Shown here piece by piece: positions 46,547 to 55,912 of a stretch of DNA of 64,000 nt. The first letter of the stretch is position 1; each line of letters begins with the position of its first letter. A program made the translations under genes and the position numbers. This stretch comes from Chromohalobacter canadensis (GTDB taxonomy: Bacteria > Pseudomonadota > Gammaproteobacteria > Pseudomonadales > Halomonadaceae): the NCBI RefSeq assembly GCF_034479555.1, contig NZ_CP140151.1, forward strand, positions 2,790,001 to 2,854,000, given 5' to 3'. The notes under the pieces were generated by a model. That model was not told the DNA's origin. It did no database searches and saw nothing but the letters and a program-made list of their open reading frames with translations.

Positions 46547-48208
46547 CTAGCCTTCGTCGCCCGATTTCTTGTCCAGGTGCACGCTGGCGATAGCCGGTGT
46601 ATCGCTGTCGCTTTCCAGTTTGGCGAGCAATGGCTTGGACTCTTTCTTGAACGCCGCCAGCTGCTTGCCTTCCAGGCTTTGGTTCTCGGGAAGCTTGACG
46701 CGCATAGCGTCGACGGAACGATCATTGACCATTACTTCGTAATGCAGGTGCGGGCCCGTACTCCCCCCGGTGTTGCCGGACAAAGCGATCTCCTGGCCCA
46801 TCTCGACACGATCACCTTCAGAGACGAGGCGCTTGGAGAGGTGCATATAGCGCGTCTTGTAGCCGTTGTCGTGGCGAATGACGAGGTAGTTGCCGGCGCC
46901 ATTGGCCTGAAAGGCGGATTTCACGACGCGACCGCCCGCCGGCGAGTCGACGGCGCTACCGGTACGCATGGCGAAGTCCGTACCTCGGTGCGGGCTGATG
47001 CGTCCGGTGATCGGATGCGTGCGCCGCAGGTTGAACGGCGAGCTTATGCGATAGTTCCCCTCGAATGGATACCGATTGAAGGCTGGGTCGAGGCCTTGAC
47101 CATCGGGAGTATAAAACTGATCGTCGGCGCTATTGCGTACGACGGTCAGGTCCATGCGCTCGCCTTGATACTGAGCGGCAAGAATGCGTGAGTCGACGCT
47201 TTCGCCTTCCAGCATGTCGGATTCGACGAGCACCTGAAAATGGTCGCCGGCACGCGTGTTGCGGCGAAAATCCAGCTTCTTCGCAAGCAGGCTCGTTAAC
47301 TGGGCGACCTCTGAGCGCGAAAGCCCTGTGGATTCCGCCGAGAGAGTAAAGCTTCCGTTGACCGTGCCGGTAAAGAGACGTTGAGATGGCTCGGTGGCCT
47401 TGATGACGTCAGAAACGTCGAAATCGTCTTGGGGGGAGTCGCGTTCGATGACATACCCTTTGCGTGCATTTTTCATGACACGCAGCGCGAGCAGGTCGCC
47501 GTTCTGACTGAGTTTGTAATCGAAAGTGCGTCCGACACGCCAGCGCGTCAGGGCACTCTTGTCAGGAACGCTATCCAGAATGTGCATGACATCGCTATAT
47601 CCCAGCCCCAGCGTGCGCTCCGCTGTCACGGCGAAGGTGTCGCCTTTCTGTACCGTATAGGTTTCCCATTCCGGCACGAACTCCTGCTGTGTGGCGATCT
47701 CGCGCTCCAGATTGGGGGGGCCGTCCTCGTCGTGCAATTCCGTCGGGTCGATGGAAAAGTCTTCGTAGGATGTTCCGCCCAAGACGTCATCGTCGATCTC
47801 GTCTTCGGAGAGCAATCCTGGCAACTGCATGGCTGTATGGAGCGCTTCGGCAGCAAGGAAAGGATGAGAGGACTGGGTATCGAATGCCGAAGCATCAGGC
47901 ACGGTTTTGTCGGCCGCGTGCGCTTTGTCGATGAAGTCGACATCGACGATTTCCTGTGCCTTGAGCTCACTCAGCGGGATATCGCGAGTGGTGACAGTCT
48001 CTAGGGTATCGAGGGCATTGCCCGCAAGCGAAGGCGACGACGAATGAGATTCGCCGACGTCTTGAGTGATCTGGTGGGTGGCTGAATTGCCACCGTTGTC
48101 GTCAATGACGGTAACGATTTTGTGCGCGCCCAGCACGGTCACCATGGTGGCGACCGGTAACAAAATTAATTTATGTGTGCGGGGCAGCGAATGAAGAATC
48201 CGCAACAT
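46547..48208 (-). CDS. M23 murein DD-endopeptidase, MepM-like
   Basis: A 553-residue cell-envelope enzyme cutting peptidoglycan cross-links. An N-terminal membrane anchor (LILLPVATMVTVLGAHKIVT) is followed by an acidic linker, a LysM/OapA-like domain (YTVQKGDTFAVTAERTLGLG), a middle domain, and the LytM peptidase with zinc ligands in HRGTDFAM and HLHYEV. Length and order match E. coli MepM apart from the longer linker. It is a single gene with its own upstream region. Confidence 0.9.
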   Translation of the reverse strand: MLRILHSLPRTHKLILLPVATMVTVLGAHKIVTVIDDNGGNSATHQITQDVGESHSSSPSLAGNALDTLETVTTRDIPLSELKAQEIVDVDFIDKAHAADKTVPDASAFDTQSSHPFLAAEALHTAMQLPGLLSEDEIDDDVLGGTSYEDFSIDPTELHDEDGPPNLEREIATQQEFVPEWETYTVQKGDTFAVTAERTLGLGYSDVMHILDSVPDKSALTRWRVGRTFDYKLSQNGDLLALRVMKNARKGYVIERDSPQDDFDVSDVIKATEPSQRLFTGTVNGSFTLSAESTGLSRSEVAQLTSLLAKKLDFRRNTRAGDHFQVLVESDMLEGESVDSRILAAQYQGERMDLTVVRNSADDQFYTPDGQGLDPAFNRYPFEGNYRISSPFNLRRTHPITGRISPHRGTDFAMRTGSAVDSPAGGRVVKSAFQANGAGNYLVIRHDNGYKTRYMHLSKRLVSEGDRVEMGQEIALSGNTGGSTGPHLHYEVMVNDRSVDAMRVKLPENQSLEGKQLAAFKKESKPLLAKLESDSDTPAIASVHLDKKSGDEG

Positions 48209-48399
48209 GGTAAATAGAAGCCGTATACGTGAACATTAAATAGATAAAAGGCAGCGAAACGATAACTCATGTTAAATGAAATGCCTATCCTGTTCATGCA
48301 TACAGCAGAGGCAAGCCGGTGTCAGCGGCTTGCCTTATATGCGTGACTATATTGGTAATCCGTTACCGGCGTCACACGACGTACAATAGTTGCATAACT

Positions 48400-49248
48400 T
48401 TACTCGGTCAAGCTGCCCTCCCGGTAGGCCTGCATGGCGGCCTCGAGTTCACTGCGTGAATTCATCACGAAAGGTCCGTAATGGGCGATCGGTTCGCGAT
48501 GCGGGGTACCACGCAAAAGCAGGGCACCAGCCTGACCATCCGCTGCCAGAGTTAGCGCATTGCCCGCCTCGAGTACTGCGAGATGGCCAGCAGTTACCGC
48601 TTGGTTGCCAATCTGCACCGTGCCTAAATAGACGTATACCAGCATCGTCTCATCATCAAGCTGCGTCAGCGACAAGGTGCCCGAGTCAAGTCGTACATCA
48701 GCGACGCCGGCATTGCCAGCCAAGGCATCGAGAGGGCCGTCGATGCTGGCCGTGGCGCTTTGCCAGTGACCGCCGAGAGCGACCAAGTGGCCTCCTTGCC
48801 CTGCGAGGCGCGGCATGTCCTGCGCGCGTATATCGCGGTAAGTGGCCGTGCTCAATTTGTCGCGTGCCGGTAGGTTGATCCACAACTGAAAGGCGTGAAG
48901 CCCCTGGCTGTCAGTCAAGGGCATCTCGGAGTGGATCATCCCGCGTCCGGTGTGCATCCACTGCGCATCACCGGCATGAATGGTGCTGCTGTGGCCGAGG
49001 TGGTCCTCGTGCGTCAGCCCTCCGTGAATCACATAGGTGAGCGTCTGCATGCCCCGGTGTGGGTGTGGCGGAAAGCCCCCGATATAGTCATCGGGCTGAT
49101 CGGACCCCAGTTCGTCGAGCATGAGAAAAGGATCGAGCCCACCCTCGAAGTCGTGGAGACGCTTGATCTTTACACCATCGCCGTCTTGGCTTGGATGGCT
49201 GGATCGTATGTGCTTGATCTGGCGGTCAGTCTGCGTCGTATGTTTCAT
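48400..49248 (-). CDS. Pirin-family protein
   Basis: A 282-residue bicupin of the pirin family. Metal ligands are visible in GGFPPHPHRGMQTLTYVIHG and in GDAQWMHTGRGMIHSEMP. Some bacterial pirins have quercetinase-like or regulatory roles; the function here is unknown. The start MKHTTQTDRQ has AAGAGGA seven bases upstream. A LysR gene is divergent 93 bases away and probably controls it. Confidence 0.88.
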   Translation of the reverse strand: MKHTTQTDRQIKHIRSSHPSQDGDGVKIKRLHDFEGGLDPFLMLDELGSDQPDDYIGGFPPHPHRGMQTLTYVIHGGLTHEDHLGHSSTIHAGDAQWMHTGRGMIHSEMPLTDSQGLHAFQLWINLPARDKLSTATYRDIRAQDMPRLAGQGGHLVALGGHWQSATASIDGPLDALAGNAGVADVRLDSGTLSLTQLDDETMLVYVYLGTVQIGNQAVTAGHLAVLEAGNALTLAADGQAGALLLRGTPHREPIAHYGPFVMNSRSELEAAMQAYREGSLTE

Positions 49249-49341
49249 GGTGAATCCTCTTGATGACCATGACTGGTATTCTAGTTCGTATTTTTCGAAA
49301 GTTAATCGCATATTTTTGCTCATATTCTTCGAGGAAATCGA

Positions 49342-50256
49342 ATGGGTAACGTCACGTTGGCGCAATGGCGCATGCTTGCCGCTGTGGTCGATCACGGCGG
49401 GTTCGCGCGGGCCGCCGAAGCCGTGCATAAGAGCCCTTCCACGCTCAATCATGCGGTGCATAAGCTAGAAGAGCAGTTGGGTGTGCGGGTTCTGGAGCCC
49501 GTGGGTCGTCAGGTGCGGTTGACCGAAGCGGGAGACATGTTGCTACGCCGGGCCCGGCAATTGCTGGAAAGCGCCGAGGCTCTGGAAGATGTCGCCGGGC
49601 GTCTGGGGGAGGGGCTCGAAGCCGAGGTGGTGATCGCCGTCGATCAGATCTTTCCGCCGGATGCCTTGGCGTATGCGTTGGACAGTGTCTCGCGCCATTA
49701 CCCTCATGTTCGCGTGCAATTGCATGAAACCGTGCTCAATGGCGGTGTCGAGATGCTCTACGATGGACGTGCCGATCTGGTGGTGTCCGGCATCGCGGCT
49801 CAGGGTTTCCTGGGTGAGCCATTGGTCAATGTGGAGTTTTTGGCTGTCTCGCATCCCGGGCATCCCCTGCAGCATCTGGGGCGTGAGCTCGATCTGCGCG
49901 ATCTGGAGCAGCACCGTCAACTGGTGGTGCGCGATTCAGCGCTACGTCAATCGATGGACGCTGGGTGGCTCAAGGCTGAGCAGCGCTGGACCTTGAGCCA
50001 TCTGGTGACATCGGTCGACATGCTGTGCCGTGGCTTGGGGTTCGCCTGGATGCCGACGACCCGCATTCGCGAGGCATTGCGCATGGGAACGCTTGTTCCC
50101 CTGCCTCTGGTGACTGGCGGGCGTCGCGAAGCACCGATACAACTGATCTTTCGCGACCGGGATCGCGCCGGGCCGGCCACGCGGTCTCTGGCGGCGGCTT
50201 TGCACGAAGCTGTGGCCGATTGTTGCGAGGAACATTCGATAGAAACGAACGGTTAA
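49342..50256 (+). CDS. LysR-family transcriptional regulator
   Basis: A 304-residue LysR protein: helix-turn-helix in LAQWRMLAAVVDHGGFARAA and KSPSTLNHAVHKLEEQLGVR, then a substrate-binding-like domain starting about residue 90 (AEVVIAVDQIFPPDAL). GAGGAAA precedes the ATG. It is divergent from the pirin gene, the most likely target. Confidence 0.88.
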   Translation: MGNVTLAQWRMLAAVVDHGGFARAAEAVHKSPSTLNHAVHKLEEQLGVRVLEPVGRQVRLTEAGDMLLRRARQLLESAEALEDVAGRLGEGLEAEVVIAVDQIFPPDALAYALDSVSRHYPHVRVQLHETVLNGGVEMLYDGRADLVVSGIAAQGFLGEPLVNVEFLAVSHPGHPLQHLGRELDLRDLEQHRQLVVRDSALRQSMDAGWLKAEQRWTLSHLVTSVDMLCRGLGFAWMPTTRIREALRMGTLVPLPLVTGGRREAPIQLIFRDRDRAGPATRSLAAALHEAVADCCEEHSIETNG

Positions 50257-50372
50257 ACCGCTTTAATGCGCTTGCGCATCGAGTCAGCCATTTTATGCTG
50301 AGCGGCATCTAGGGCGACCAAGCATTGGTCCGCCGTTCATCAAGCGTCAGTTCGAGCGTAGAGGGAGCAGGT

Positions 50373-51374
50373 ATGGGGCTGTTGATCGAAGGCCGTTGGC
50401 ATGACCAGTGGTACGACACCAAGAAACACGGTGGTGAGTTCGTTCGCGAGTCCGCCCAGTTGCGTGACTGGGTGACACCGGACGGGTCGCCGGGGCCGCA
50501 AGGGCAGCCGGGCATCGCGGCCGAGGCGGGGCGTTTTCATCTGTATGTGTCGCTGGCCTGCCCGTGGGCGCACCGCACTCTGATCATGCGCAAGCTCAAG
50601 GGGCTTGAGGACTTGGTTGGGGTATCACATACCAGTCCGTTGATGCTGGAGCAGGGCTGGACCTACGCCATCGACGAGGGTTCGAGTGGCGATCCGCTCA
50701 ATGGCGTCGACTACCACCACCAGCTTTATACGCTGACCGATCCGGAGTATACCGGTCGGGTCACGGTGCCGGCATTGTGGGATCGCCAAACCGGGCGCAT
50801 CGTCAACAACGAATCCGCCGATTTGGTACGGATGCTGGGCGGGGCATTCGACGACTTGACCGGCAACCGGCTGGATCTTTACCCGACGGATCTCCGCGAG
50901 ACCATCGATGCCGTCAACGCCGATGTTTATGACCACATCAATAATGGTGTTTACAAGGCGGGCTTTGCCACGCAGCAGGCGGTCTATGAGAAACACGTCA
51001 CGGCGTTGTTCGAAGCGCTCGAGCGGCTCGAATCACGGCTTGCCACGCAGCGTTATCTTGCTGGCGAGTGGCTGACCGAAGCGGATATTCGGTTGTTCAC
51101 CACATTGATTCGTTTCGATGCCGTCTATCACGGGCACTTCAAGTGCAACCTCCGGCGTATCGAGGACTACCCCAATCTGTCGAGTTATCTGCGCGAACTT
51201 TATCAATGGTCAGGCATCGCCGAGACAGTGAATTTCGATCACATCAAGCGTCATTACTATTATAGTCACGACACCATCAACCCGACGCGCATCGTTCCCA
51301 AGGGGCCGGTACTGGCGCTGGAGCGCCCCCATGGCCGTGAACGCTTGCCGGGGCGGGGCATTCGTGGCGCTTAG
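50373..51374 (+). CDS. Glutathionyl-hydroquinone reductase (YqjG/ECM4-like GST)
   Basis: A 333-residue xi-class glutathione transferase reducing glutathionyl-hydroquinones. The catalytic cysteine is in VSLACPWAHRTLIMRKLKGL; SADLVRMLGGAF and the helical domain (TEADIRLFTTLIRFDAVYHG; YYYSHDTINPTRIVPKGPVL) are typical. The start MGLLIEGRWH follows a GAGGGAG ribosome site. Confidence 0.92.
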   Translation: MGLLIEGRWHDQWYDTKKHGGEFVRESAQLRDWVTPDGSPGPQGQPGIAAEAGRFHLYVSLACPWAHRTLIMRKLKGLEDLVGVSHTSPLMLEQGWTYAIDEGSSGDPLNGVDYHHQLYTLTDPEYTGRVTVPALWDRQTGRIVNNESADLVRMLGGAFDDLTGNRLDLYPTDLRETIDAVNADVYDHINNGVYKAGFATQQAVYEKHVTALFEALERLESRLATQRYLAGEWLTEADIRLFTTLIRFDAVYHGHFKCNLRRIEDYPNLSSYLRELYQWSGIAETVNFDHIKRHYYYSHDTINPTRIVPKGPVLALERPHGRERLPGRGIRGA

Positions 51375-51398
51375 GGCCGTGACGCTTAGACTGATGTA

Positions 51399-51857
51399 TC
51401 AGCGTCGCTGCTGGGCACGTGTCAGCCATCGGTCGAGCGCATTGGCGAACGTCCTCCGTTCGACGTCACCATAAGGTTTGGGGCCGCCGGTATGCTCGCC
51501 GCTGGCGCGCAAGGTTTCCATGAAGTCACGCATCTGTACCTGGGCGCGAATGCCGTCGCGGGTCAGCGCTTCTCCACGATTGGTGATGACTTCGGCCTCG
51601 CGGGCCAACGCGGCCTCTGCGAGAGGCAAGTCGGCGGTGACAACGAGGTCGCCCGGGGCCACCCGGTCGACGATGGCGTCATCGGCGGCATCGAAGCCAC
51701 CGGGAACGGCCAGCGCGCTGACCCAGGCCGAGGGCGGCAGGGGCAAGCGATGATTTGCGACGAAGCGTGTCGGCGTCTGGGTGCGCTCGGCGGCACGCAC
51801 GATGACTTCGCGGGCATGACGCGGACAGGCGTCGGCGTCGATCCACAACGTCGGCAT
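51399..51857 (-). CDS. YaiI/YqxD family protein (DUF188)
   Basis: A 152-residue conserved protein with the family start MPTLWIDADACPRHAREVIV and the middle motif GDLVVTADLPLAEAAL. The fold is PIN/NYN-nuclease-like but activity is unproven. GAGGAAG precedes the chosen start; a reading reaching 51917 lacks one. It is convergent with the preceding GST-family gene. Confidence 0.88.
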   Translation of the reverse strand: MPTLWIDADACPRHAREVIVRAAERTQTPTRFVANHRLPLPPSAWVSALAVPGGFDAADDAIVDRVAPGDLVVTADLPLAEAALAREAEVITNRGEALTRDGIRAQVQMRDFMETLRASGEHTGGPKPYGDVERRTFANALDRWLTRAQQRR

Positions 51858-52251
51858 GGAATACTTCCTCGATAAGCGAATAGGGCTTGATGAACGAATA
51901 AGCTTGGGCAAAGCCATTGGTCAATGGTAGTATGCCACTTCCTCGCATGTGTTGACCCCTCCATCCTGTATTCGTCCCTGTGCGATGTGCCTTCCACTAA
52001 GCGTGGATAGAGCCTAAAGGACGTTTCTGCGCAAGGCGCATTGCCCGCTCGTTTCGAGCCGGCCGTGAGAGCGCTTGCCGCATCGATGGCGCGCCACGAC
52101 GCGTAAGGTCGCCACAGCTGCCGCGTATGCGGCAGGACGCAGGTGCTGCGACCGGCGCCTTTTGTTTCGATGCCCCAGGCCGAGCGGCCAATGGGCAATG
52201 AAGGCGCCTTGAATTTTTCCGCCGGTTCGCTCCGGCTATCCAAGGTGTGAC
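51858..52251 (+). promoter_or_regulatory. Structured leader upstream of the DEAD-box helicase
   Basis: About 390 bases without a gene. Near its centre GGTCGC (52107-52112) pairs with GCGACC (52148-52153), enclosing CTGCCGC-GTAT-GCGGCAG (52118-52135). This is followed by GGCGCC and TTTTGTTT, so the structure resembles an intrinsic terminator inside the leader. Cold-shock helicase genes commonly have long regulatory leaders. Confidence 0.4.
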
Positions 52252-53964
52252 ATGACCACGACTCCCGCTGCCTCGCCGACTTTCGCCGAGCTTTCGCTGC
52301 CGTCCGTTCTTCTTTCTACGCTCGAATCACTGGGATATGAGACGCCCTCACTGATTCAGGGTAAAACCATTCCCGCGCTACTTGAAGGGCGCGATGTGCT
52401 GGGTCAGGCCCAGACCGGTACGGGCAAGACCGCTGCCTTTGCCTTGCCGCTGTTGTCGCGTCTTGACCTCAAGCGTCGCGAGCCGCAGGTGCTGGTGCTT
52501 GCGCCGACGCGTGAGCTGGCCCAGCAGGTTGCCGCTTCTTTCGTCCAGTACGGCCGTGATCTCAAGGGACTTGAGGTTCTCAGCCTATGTGGCGGCCAAG
52601 AATATCGCGAACAGCTCAGCGGATTGCGCCGTGGCGCCCAGGTCATCGTGGGCACGCCGGGACGCGTGATCGACCACCTCAACCGTGGCAGCCTCAAACT
52701 CGACGGCCTCAATGCGTTGGTACTCGACGAAGCCGACGAAATGCTGCGCATGGGCTTCATCGATGACGTCAAGCGTGTGGTCTCCGATACGCCGAAAGAG
52801 GCGCAGCGTGTCTTCTTCTCTGCGACCTTGCCCGCTGAAATCTCGCGTATCGTCAATCATTACCTGGTCGATCCGCTCAGGATCATGATCGAGACCAAGA
52901 CTAAGACGGCCGAAGGCATCGAGCAGCGCTTGGTTCGTATCGAAGGTGGCGCCAAGCTGGAGGCGCTCTCGCGCTTGCTCGAGGTTGAGCCGGTGGATGC
53001 CGCCATCGCCTTCGTGCGCACACGTGCTGCTTGCACCACGCTGGTCGAGCAGTTGTTGGCGCGCGGCGTGAACGCGGCGGCGTTGTCCGGTGACCTGGAT
53101 CAAAGCCTGCGCGAGCGGACCGTCGATCGCCTCAAGCGTGGCAAGGTCGATGTCCTCATCGCCACCGATGTCGCTGCGCGTGGTCTCGACGTGCCGCGTA
53201 TCACCCACGTGTTCAACTACGACCTGCCGCAAGACGGCGAGGCGTATACTCACCGCATCGGGCGGACGGGGCGCGCTGGACGCAAGGGCGTGGCGATCAC
53301 CTTCGCAGGTGGCCGCGAGCAGCGCCGCGTGCGTGATATGGAGCGTGTGACCGGTCAGCCGATGCAGGAAGTCGAGTTGCCCGATGAATCTGTCATTCGT
53401 GCCCATCGCGACAAACTGTTCCGTGAGCGTGTGCTGAAGACGCTGGAGCAAGGCAGCGACTATCAGCGTGAGCTGATCGAAGGCTTGGCCGATGACGGTT
53501 ATGATCCCGTGGACCTGGCTTGTGCAATGGCCAGCATGGCGCGTTCCGGCGAGGCCCCCATCGGTCGCTTGCCGAAGCCGGGCGAACGTCGTCCCGCTCG
53601 TCAGGGTGGTGGTCGCGATGAAAAGCCCAACCGCCGTGATCGTGGCCCGAGCGCTGGCATGACGCGTTATCGCGTATCAGTGGGGCACAAGGATGGCGTC
53701 AAGCCCGGCCAGTTGGTAGGTGCATTGGCCAATGAAGGCGGTATCGACGGTGGCAAGATCGGCCGTATCGACATCCGTAACGCCTTCTCCGTGGTCGAAT
53801 TGCCGAGTACGCTGCCGACTGCCGTGCTGTCACGCATCGGTCAGGCGCGTGTCGCCGGCCGTCCGCTGGAGATTGCCGAGGATCACGGCTCGGCGGAGCG
53901 TGCTCCGCGGCGCCAACGTGAAGACGGCGACGCTGCTCCCCAGAAGAACCGTTCGCAGGCGTGA
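52252..53964 (+). CDS. deaD: ATP-dependent DEAD-box RNA helicase, DeaD/CsdA type
   Basis: A 570-residue helicase for ribosome assembly and mRNA turnover, especially in the cold. All core motifs are present: AQTGTGKT, PTRELA, GTPGR, VLDEADEML, SATLPAE, and HRIGRTGRAGR in the second domain. A basic, Gly-rich linker leads to the DbpA/CsdA RNA-binding domain (RYRVSVGHKDGVKPGQLVGA). AAGGTGTGAC precedes the ATG. A bidirectional terminator follows at 54020. Confidence 0.94.
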   Translation: MTTTPAASPTFAELSLPSVLLSTLESLGYETPSLIQGKTIPALLEGRDVLGQAQTGTGKTAAFALPLLSRLDLKRREPQVLVLAPTRELAQQVAASFVQYGRDLKGLEVLSLCGGQEYREQLSGLRRGAQVIVGTPGRVIDHLNRGSLKLDGLNALVLDEADEMLRMGFIDDVKRVVSDTPKEAQRVFFSATLPAEISRIVNHYLVDPLRIMIETKTKTAEGIEQRLVRIEGGAKLEALSRLLEVEPVDAAIAFVRTRAACTTLVEQLLARGVNAAALSGDLDQSLRERTVDRLKRGKVDVLIATDVAARGLDVPRITHVFNYDLPQDGEAYTHRIGRTGRAGRKGVAITFAGGREQRRVRDMERVTGQPMQEVELPDESVIRAHRDKLFRERVLKTLEQGSDYQRELIEGLADDGYDPVDLACAMASMARSGEAPIGRLPKPGERRPARQGGGRDEKPNRRDRGPSAGMTRYRVSVGHKDGVKPGQLVGALANEGGIDGGKIGRIDIRNAFSVVELPSTLPTAVLSRIGQARVAGRPLEIAEDHGSAERAPRRQREDGDAAPQKNRSQA

Positions 53965-54019
53965 TCTAGCCGCTAACGGCTCACGCGCGCCGCTCGTCAC
54001 CTGACGAGCGGCCATTAAA

Positions 54020-54056
54020 AAACGCCCCATGGCAATGTTGCTGCCATGGGGCGTTT
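54020..54056. terminator. Bidirectional terminator between helicase and dehydrogenase genes
   Basis: AAACGCCCCATGGCA pairs with TGCCATGGGGCGTTT. The minus strand continues with a T-run (54015-54022), so the signal is strongest for the leftward dehydrogenase operon; the plus strand reads TTTGCGTT. Confidence 0.85.
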
Positions 54057-54109
54057 GCGTTGGTGATGGCCCTCGTCCCGGAGGACTCAGGCGCATCAGG
54101 AGAGGCAGT

Positions 54110-55687
54110 TTACCCCTCGCGCTTGCCGTCGACCAGACGATTCAGGCCGAGACTGTTCGCTTTCTTGAGTGCCTCGGGCAGCAGCGAATCAGACAGGTTC
54201 TGATAGCATACTGGGCGCAGGAAGCGGAAGATCGCGGCGCTGCCTACGGAGGTACTGCGTGAATCGGTCGTGGCCGGGAAGGGACCGCCGTGGACCATGG
54301 CATGGCAGACCTCGACACCGGTCGGCCAGCCGTTGGCCATGATACGACCCGCCTTGCGTTCCAGCGTGGGTAGAAGACGTGCGACGGCGTCGGTGTCGTC
54401 CTCGTCCATCTGCAGTGTGGCGGTCAATTGGCCTTCCAGGGCTTCGGCCACGCGCTTCATCTCGTCCATGTCGCTGCAGATCACCACCAGCGACGTGGCG
54501 CCGAAGACTTCTTCCTGCAGCGATTCATCAGCCAGCACATCGGCGCCTTGCGTGGTGAAGAGACCGGCCTGGCACTGGTTCTCGCCTTCGCCGGTGAGGC
54601 CGCGGCCCACTTCGTTCACCTTGGCGTTGCCCGCCAGTTTGGCGACGCTTTGCTCGTAGGCCGCATGAATCCCAGGCGTCAGCATGGTATTCGCAGGCGT
54701 TTCCTTGAGCGCCTTGCCGGCTTCCTCGATGAAGCTATCCAGTGCCGGGCTCTTGAGACCGATCACCAGGCCGGGGTTAGTGCAGAACTGGCCCGCGCCC
54801 ATGGACAAGGAACCCACGAACGATTGGGCGAGGTCGGTGCCGCGTGTCTCAAGCGCTTTGGGCATCAAGAATACGGGGTTGATGCTGCTCATCTCGGCGT
54901 AGACCGGGATCGGCTCAGGGCGCGATTGTGCGGCTTGCTGCAGTGCCAGGCCACCCTTGCGAGAGCCGGTGAAGCCGACCGCTTTGATGCTGGGGTGCTT
55001 GACCAGTGAGGTGCCTACTTCATAACCGGCATCGAAGAGCATGGAGAACACGCCTTCAGGCATGTTGCACTTCTTGGCAGCGCTTTGGATGGCGCGTGCC
55101 ACTAGCTCAGAGGTGCCAGGGTGCGCCGAGTGTGCCTTGACGATCACCGGGCAGCCCGAGGCCAGTGCGGACGCAGTGTCACCGCCGGCCACGGAGAAGG
55201 CTAGCGGGAAGTTGCTGGCGCCGAAGACCGCGACCGGTCCCAGCGGAATGTGGCGCTGGCGAAGATCAGGGCGCGGCATGGGCGTGCGTTCCGGCAGTGC
55301 CGGATCGACGCGCACACCGAGCCATTCGCCGGCACGGACGACACCCGCGAAAAGGCGCAGCTGGTTGCAGGTACGTCCACGCTCACCTTCGAGACGTGCG
55401 ACCGGCAGGCCACTTTCGCTCATGGCGCGTTCGATCAGGCCACCGCCCAGGTGTTCGATTTCCTCGGCGATGGTTTCCAGAAACTTGGCCCGTTCCTCCA
55501 GTGAGGTTTCCCGATACGTATCGAAGGCGTCCCAGGCGAGCTGACAGGCACGTTCTACCTGCTTGTTATCGGCACTGGGAAACTCGGGTGGCAGAGTCTC
55601 GCCACTGGCGGGGTCAACCGCCTGGAAACTAGTGCCGGGGCCGGCTGCGATGTCTTGTCCGATGATCTGTTTGCCTTCCAATATCAT
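54110..55687 (-). CDS. 2,5-dioxovalerate (2-oxoglutarate semialdehyde) dehydrogenase
   Basis: A 525-residue NAD(P)-dependent aldehyde dehydrogenase making 2-oxoglutarate, the last step of the Weimberg pentose pathway. Signatures: GPVAVFGASNFPLAFSVAGG, IVKAHSAHPGTSELVARAI, the catalytic glutamate in VYAEMSSINPVF, and the nucleophile cysteine in GAGQFCTNPGLVIG. The branch matches type III KGSA dehydrogenases. It shares strand and neighbourhood with the XylX-like dehydratase gene (226-base gap). Confidence 0.92.
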   Translation of the reverse strand: MILEGKQIIGQDIAAGPGTSFQAVDPASGETLPPEFPSADNKQVERACQLAWDAFDTYRETSLEERAKFLETIAEEIEHLGGGLIERAMSESGLPVARLEGERGRTCNQLRLFAGVVRAGEWLGVRVDPALPERTPMPRPDLRQRHIPLGPVAVFGASNFPLAFSVAGGDTASALASGCPVIVKAHSAHPGTSELVARAIQSAAKKCNMPEGVFSMLFDAGYEVGTSLVKHPSIKAVGFTGSRKGGLALQQAAQSRPEPIPVYAEMSSINPVFLMPKALETRGTDLAQSFVGSLSMGAGQFCTNPGLVIGLKSPALDSFIEEAGKALKETPANTMLTPGIHAAYEQSVAKLAGNAKVNEVGRGLTGEGENQCQAGLFTTQGADVLADESLQEEVFGATSLVVICSDMDEMKRVAEALEGQLTATLQMDEDDTDAVARLLPTLERKAGRIMANGWPTGVEVCHAMVHGGPFPATTDSRSTSVGSAAIFRFLRPVCYQNLSDSLLPEALKKANSLGLNRLVDGKREG

Positions 55688-55912
55688 GCTTGCCTCCTGG
55701 CATTGATGGGCATATATATGACATGGCGACGCTTGGCGCGAAAGTCAAGGGGACGTTTTGTCGCACCAACGTTGTGACGTGATCCCTTGCCATCGCGTGC
55801 GCCTCCCATGTCATCGAGAGTACTGTTTTGGGTGGATGTCATGGCCGGACGTAACGCTTTGAGATCAACGTCGTGGGCGATCCCGGCCATGGTGTTGAAA
55901 CGCCGCCGACCG

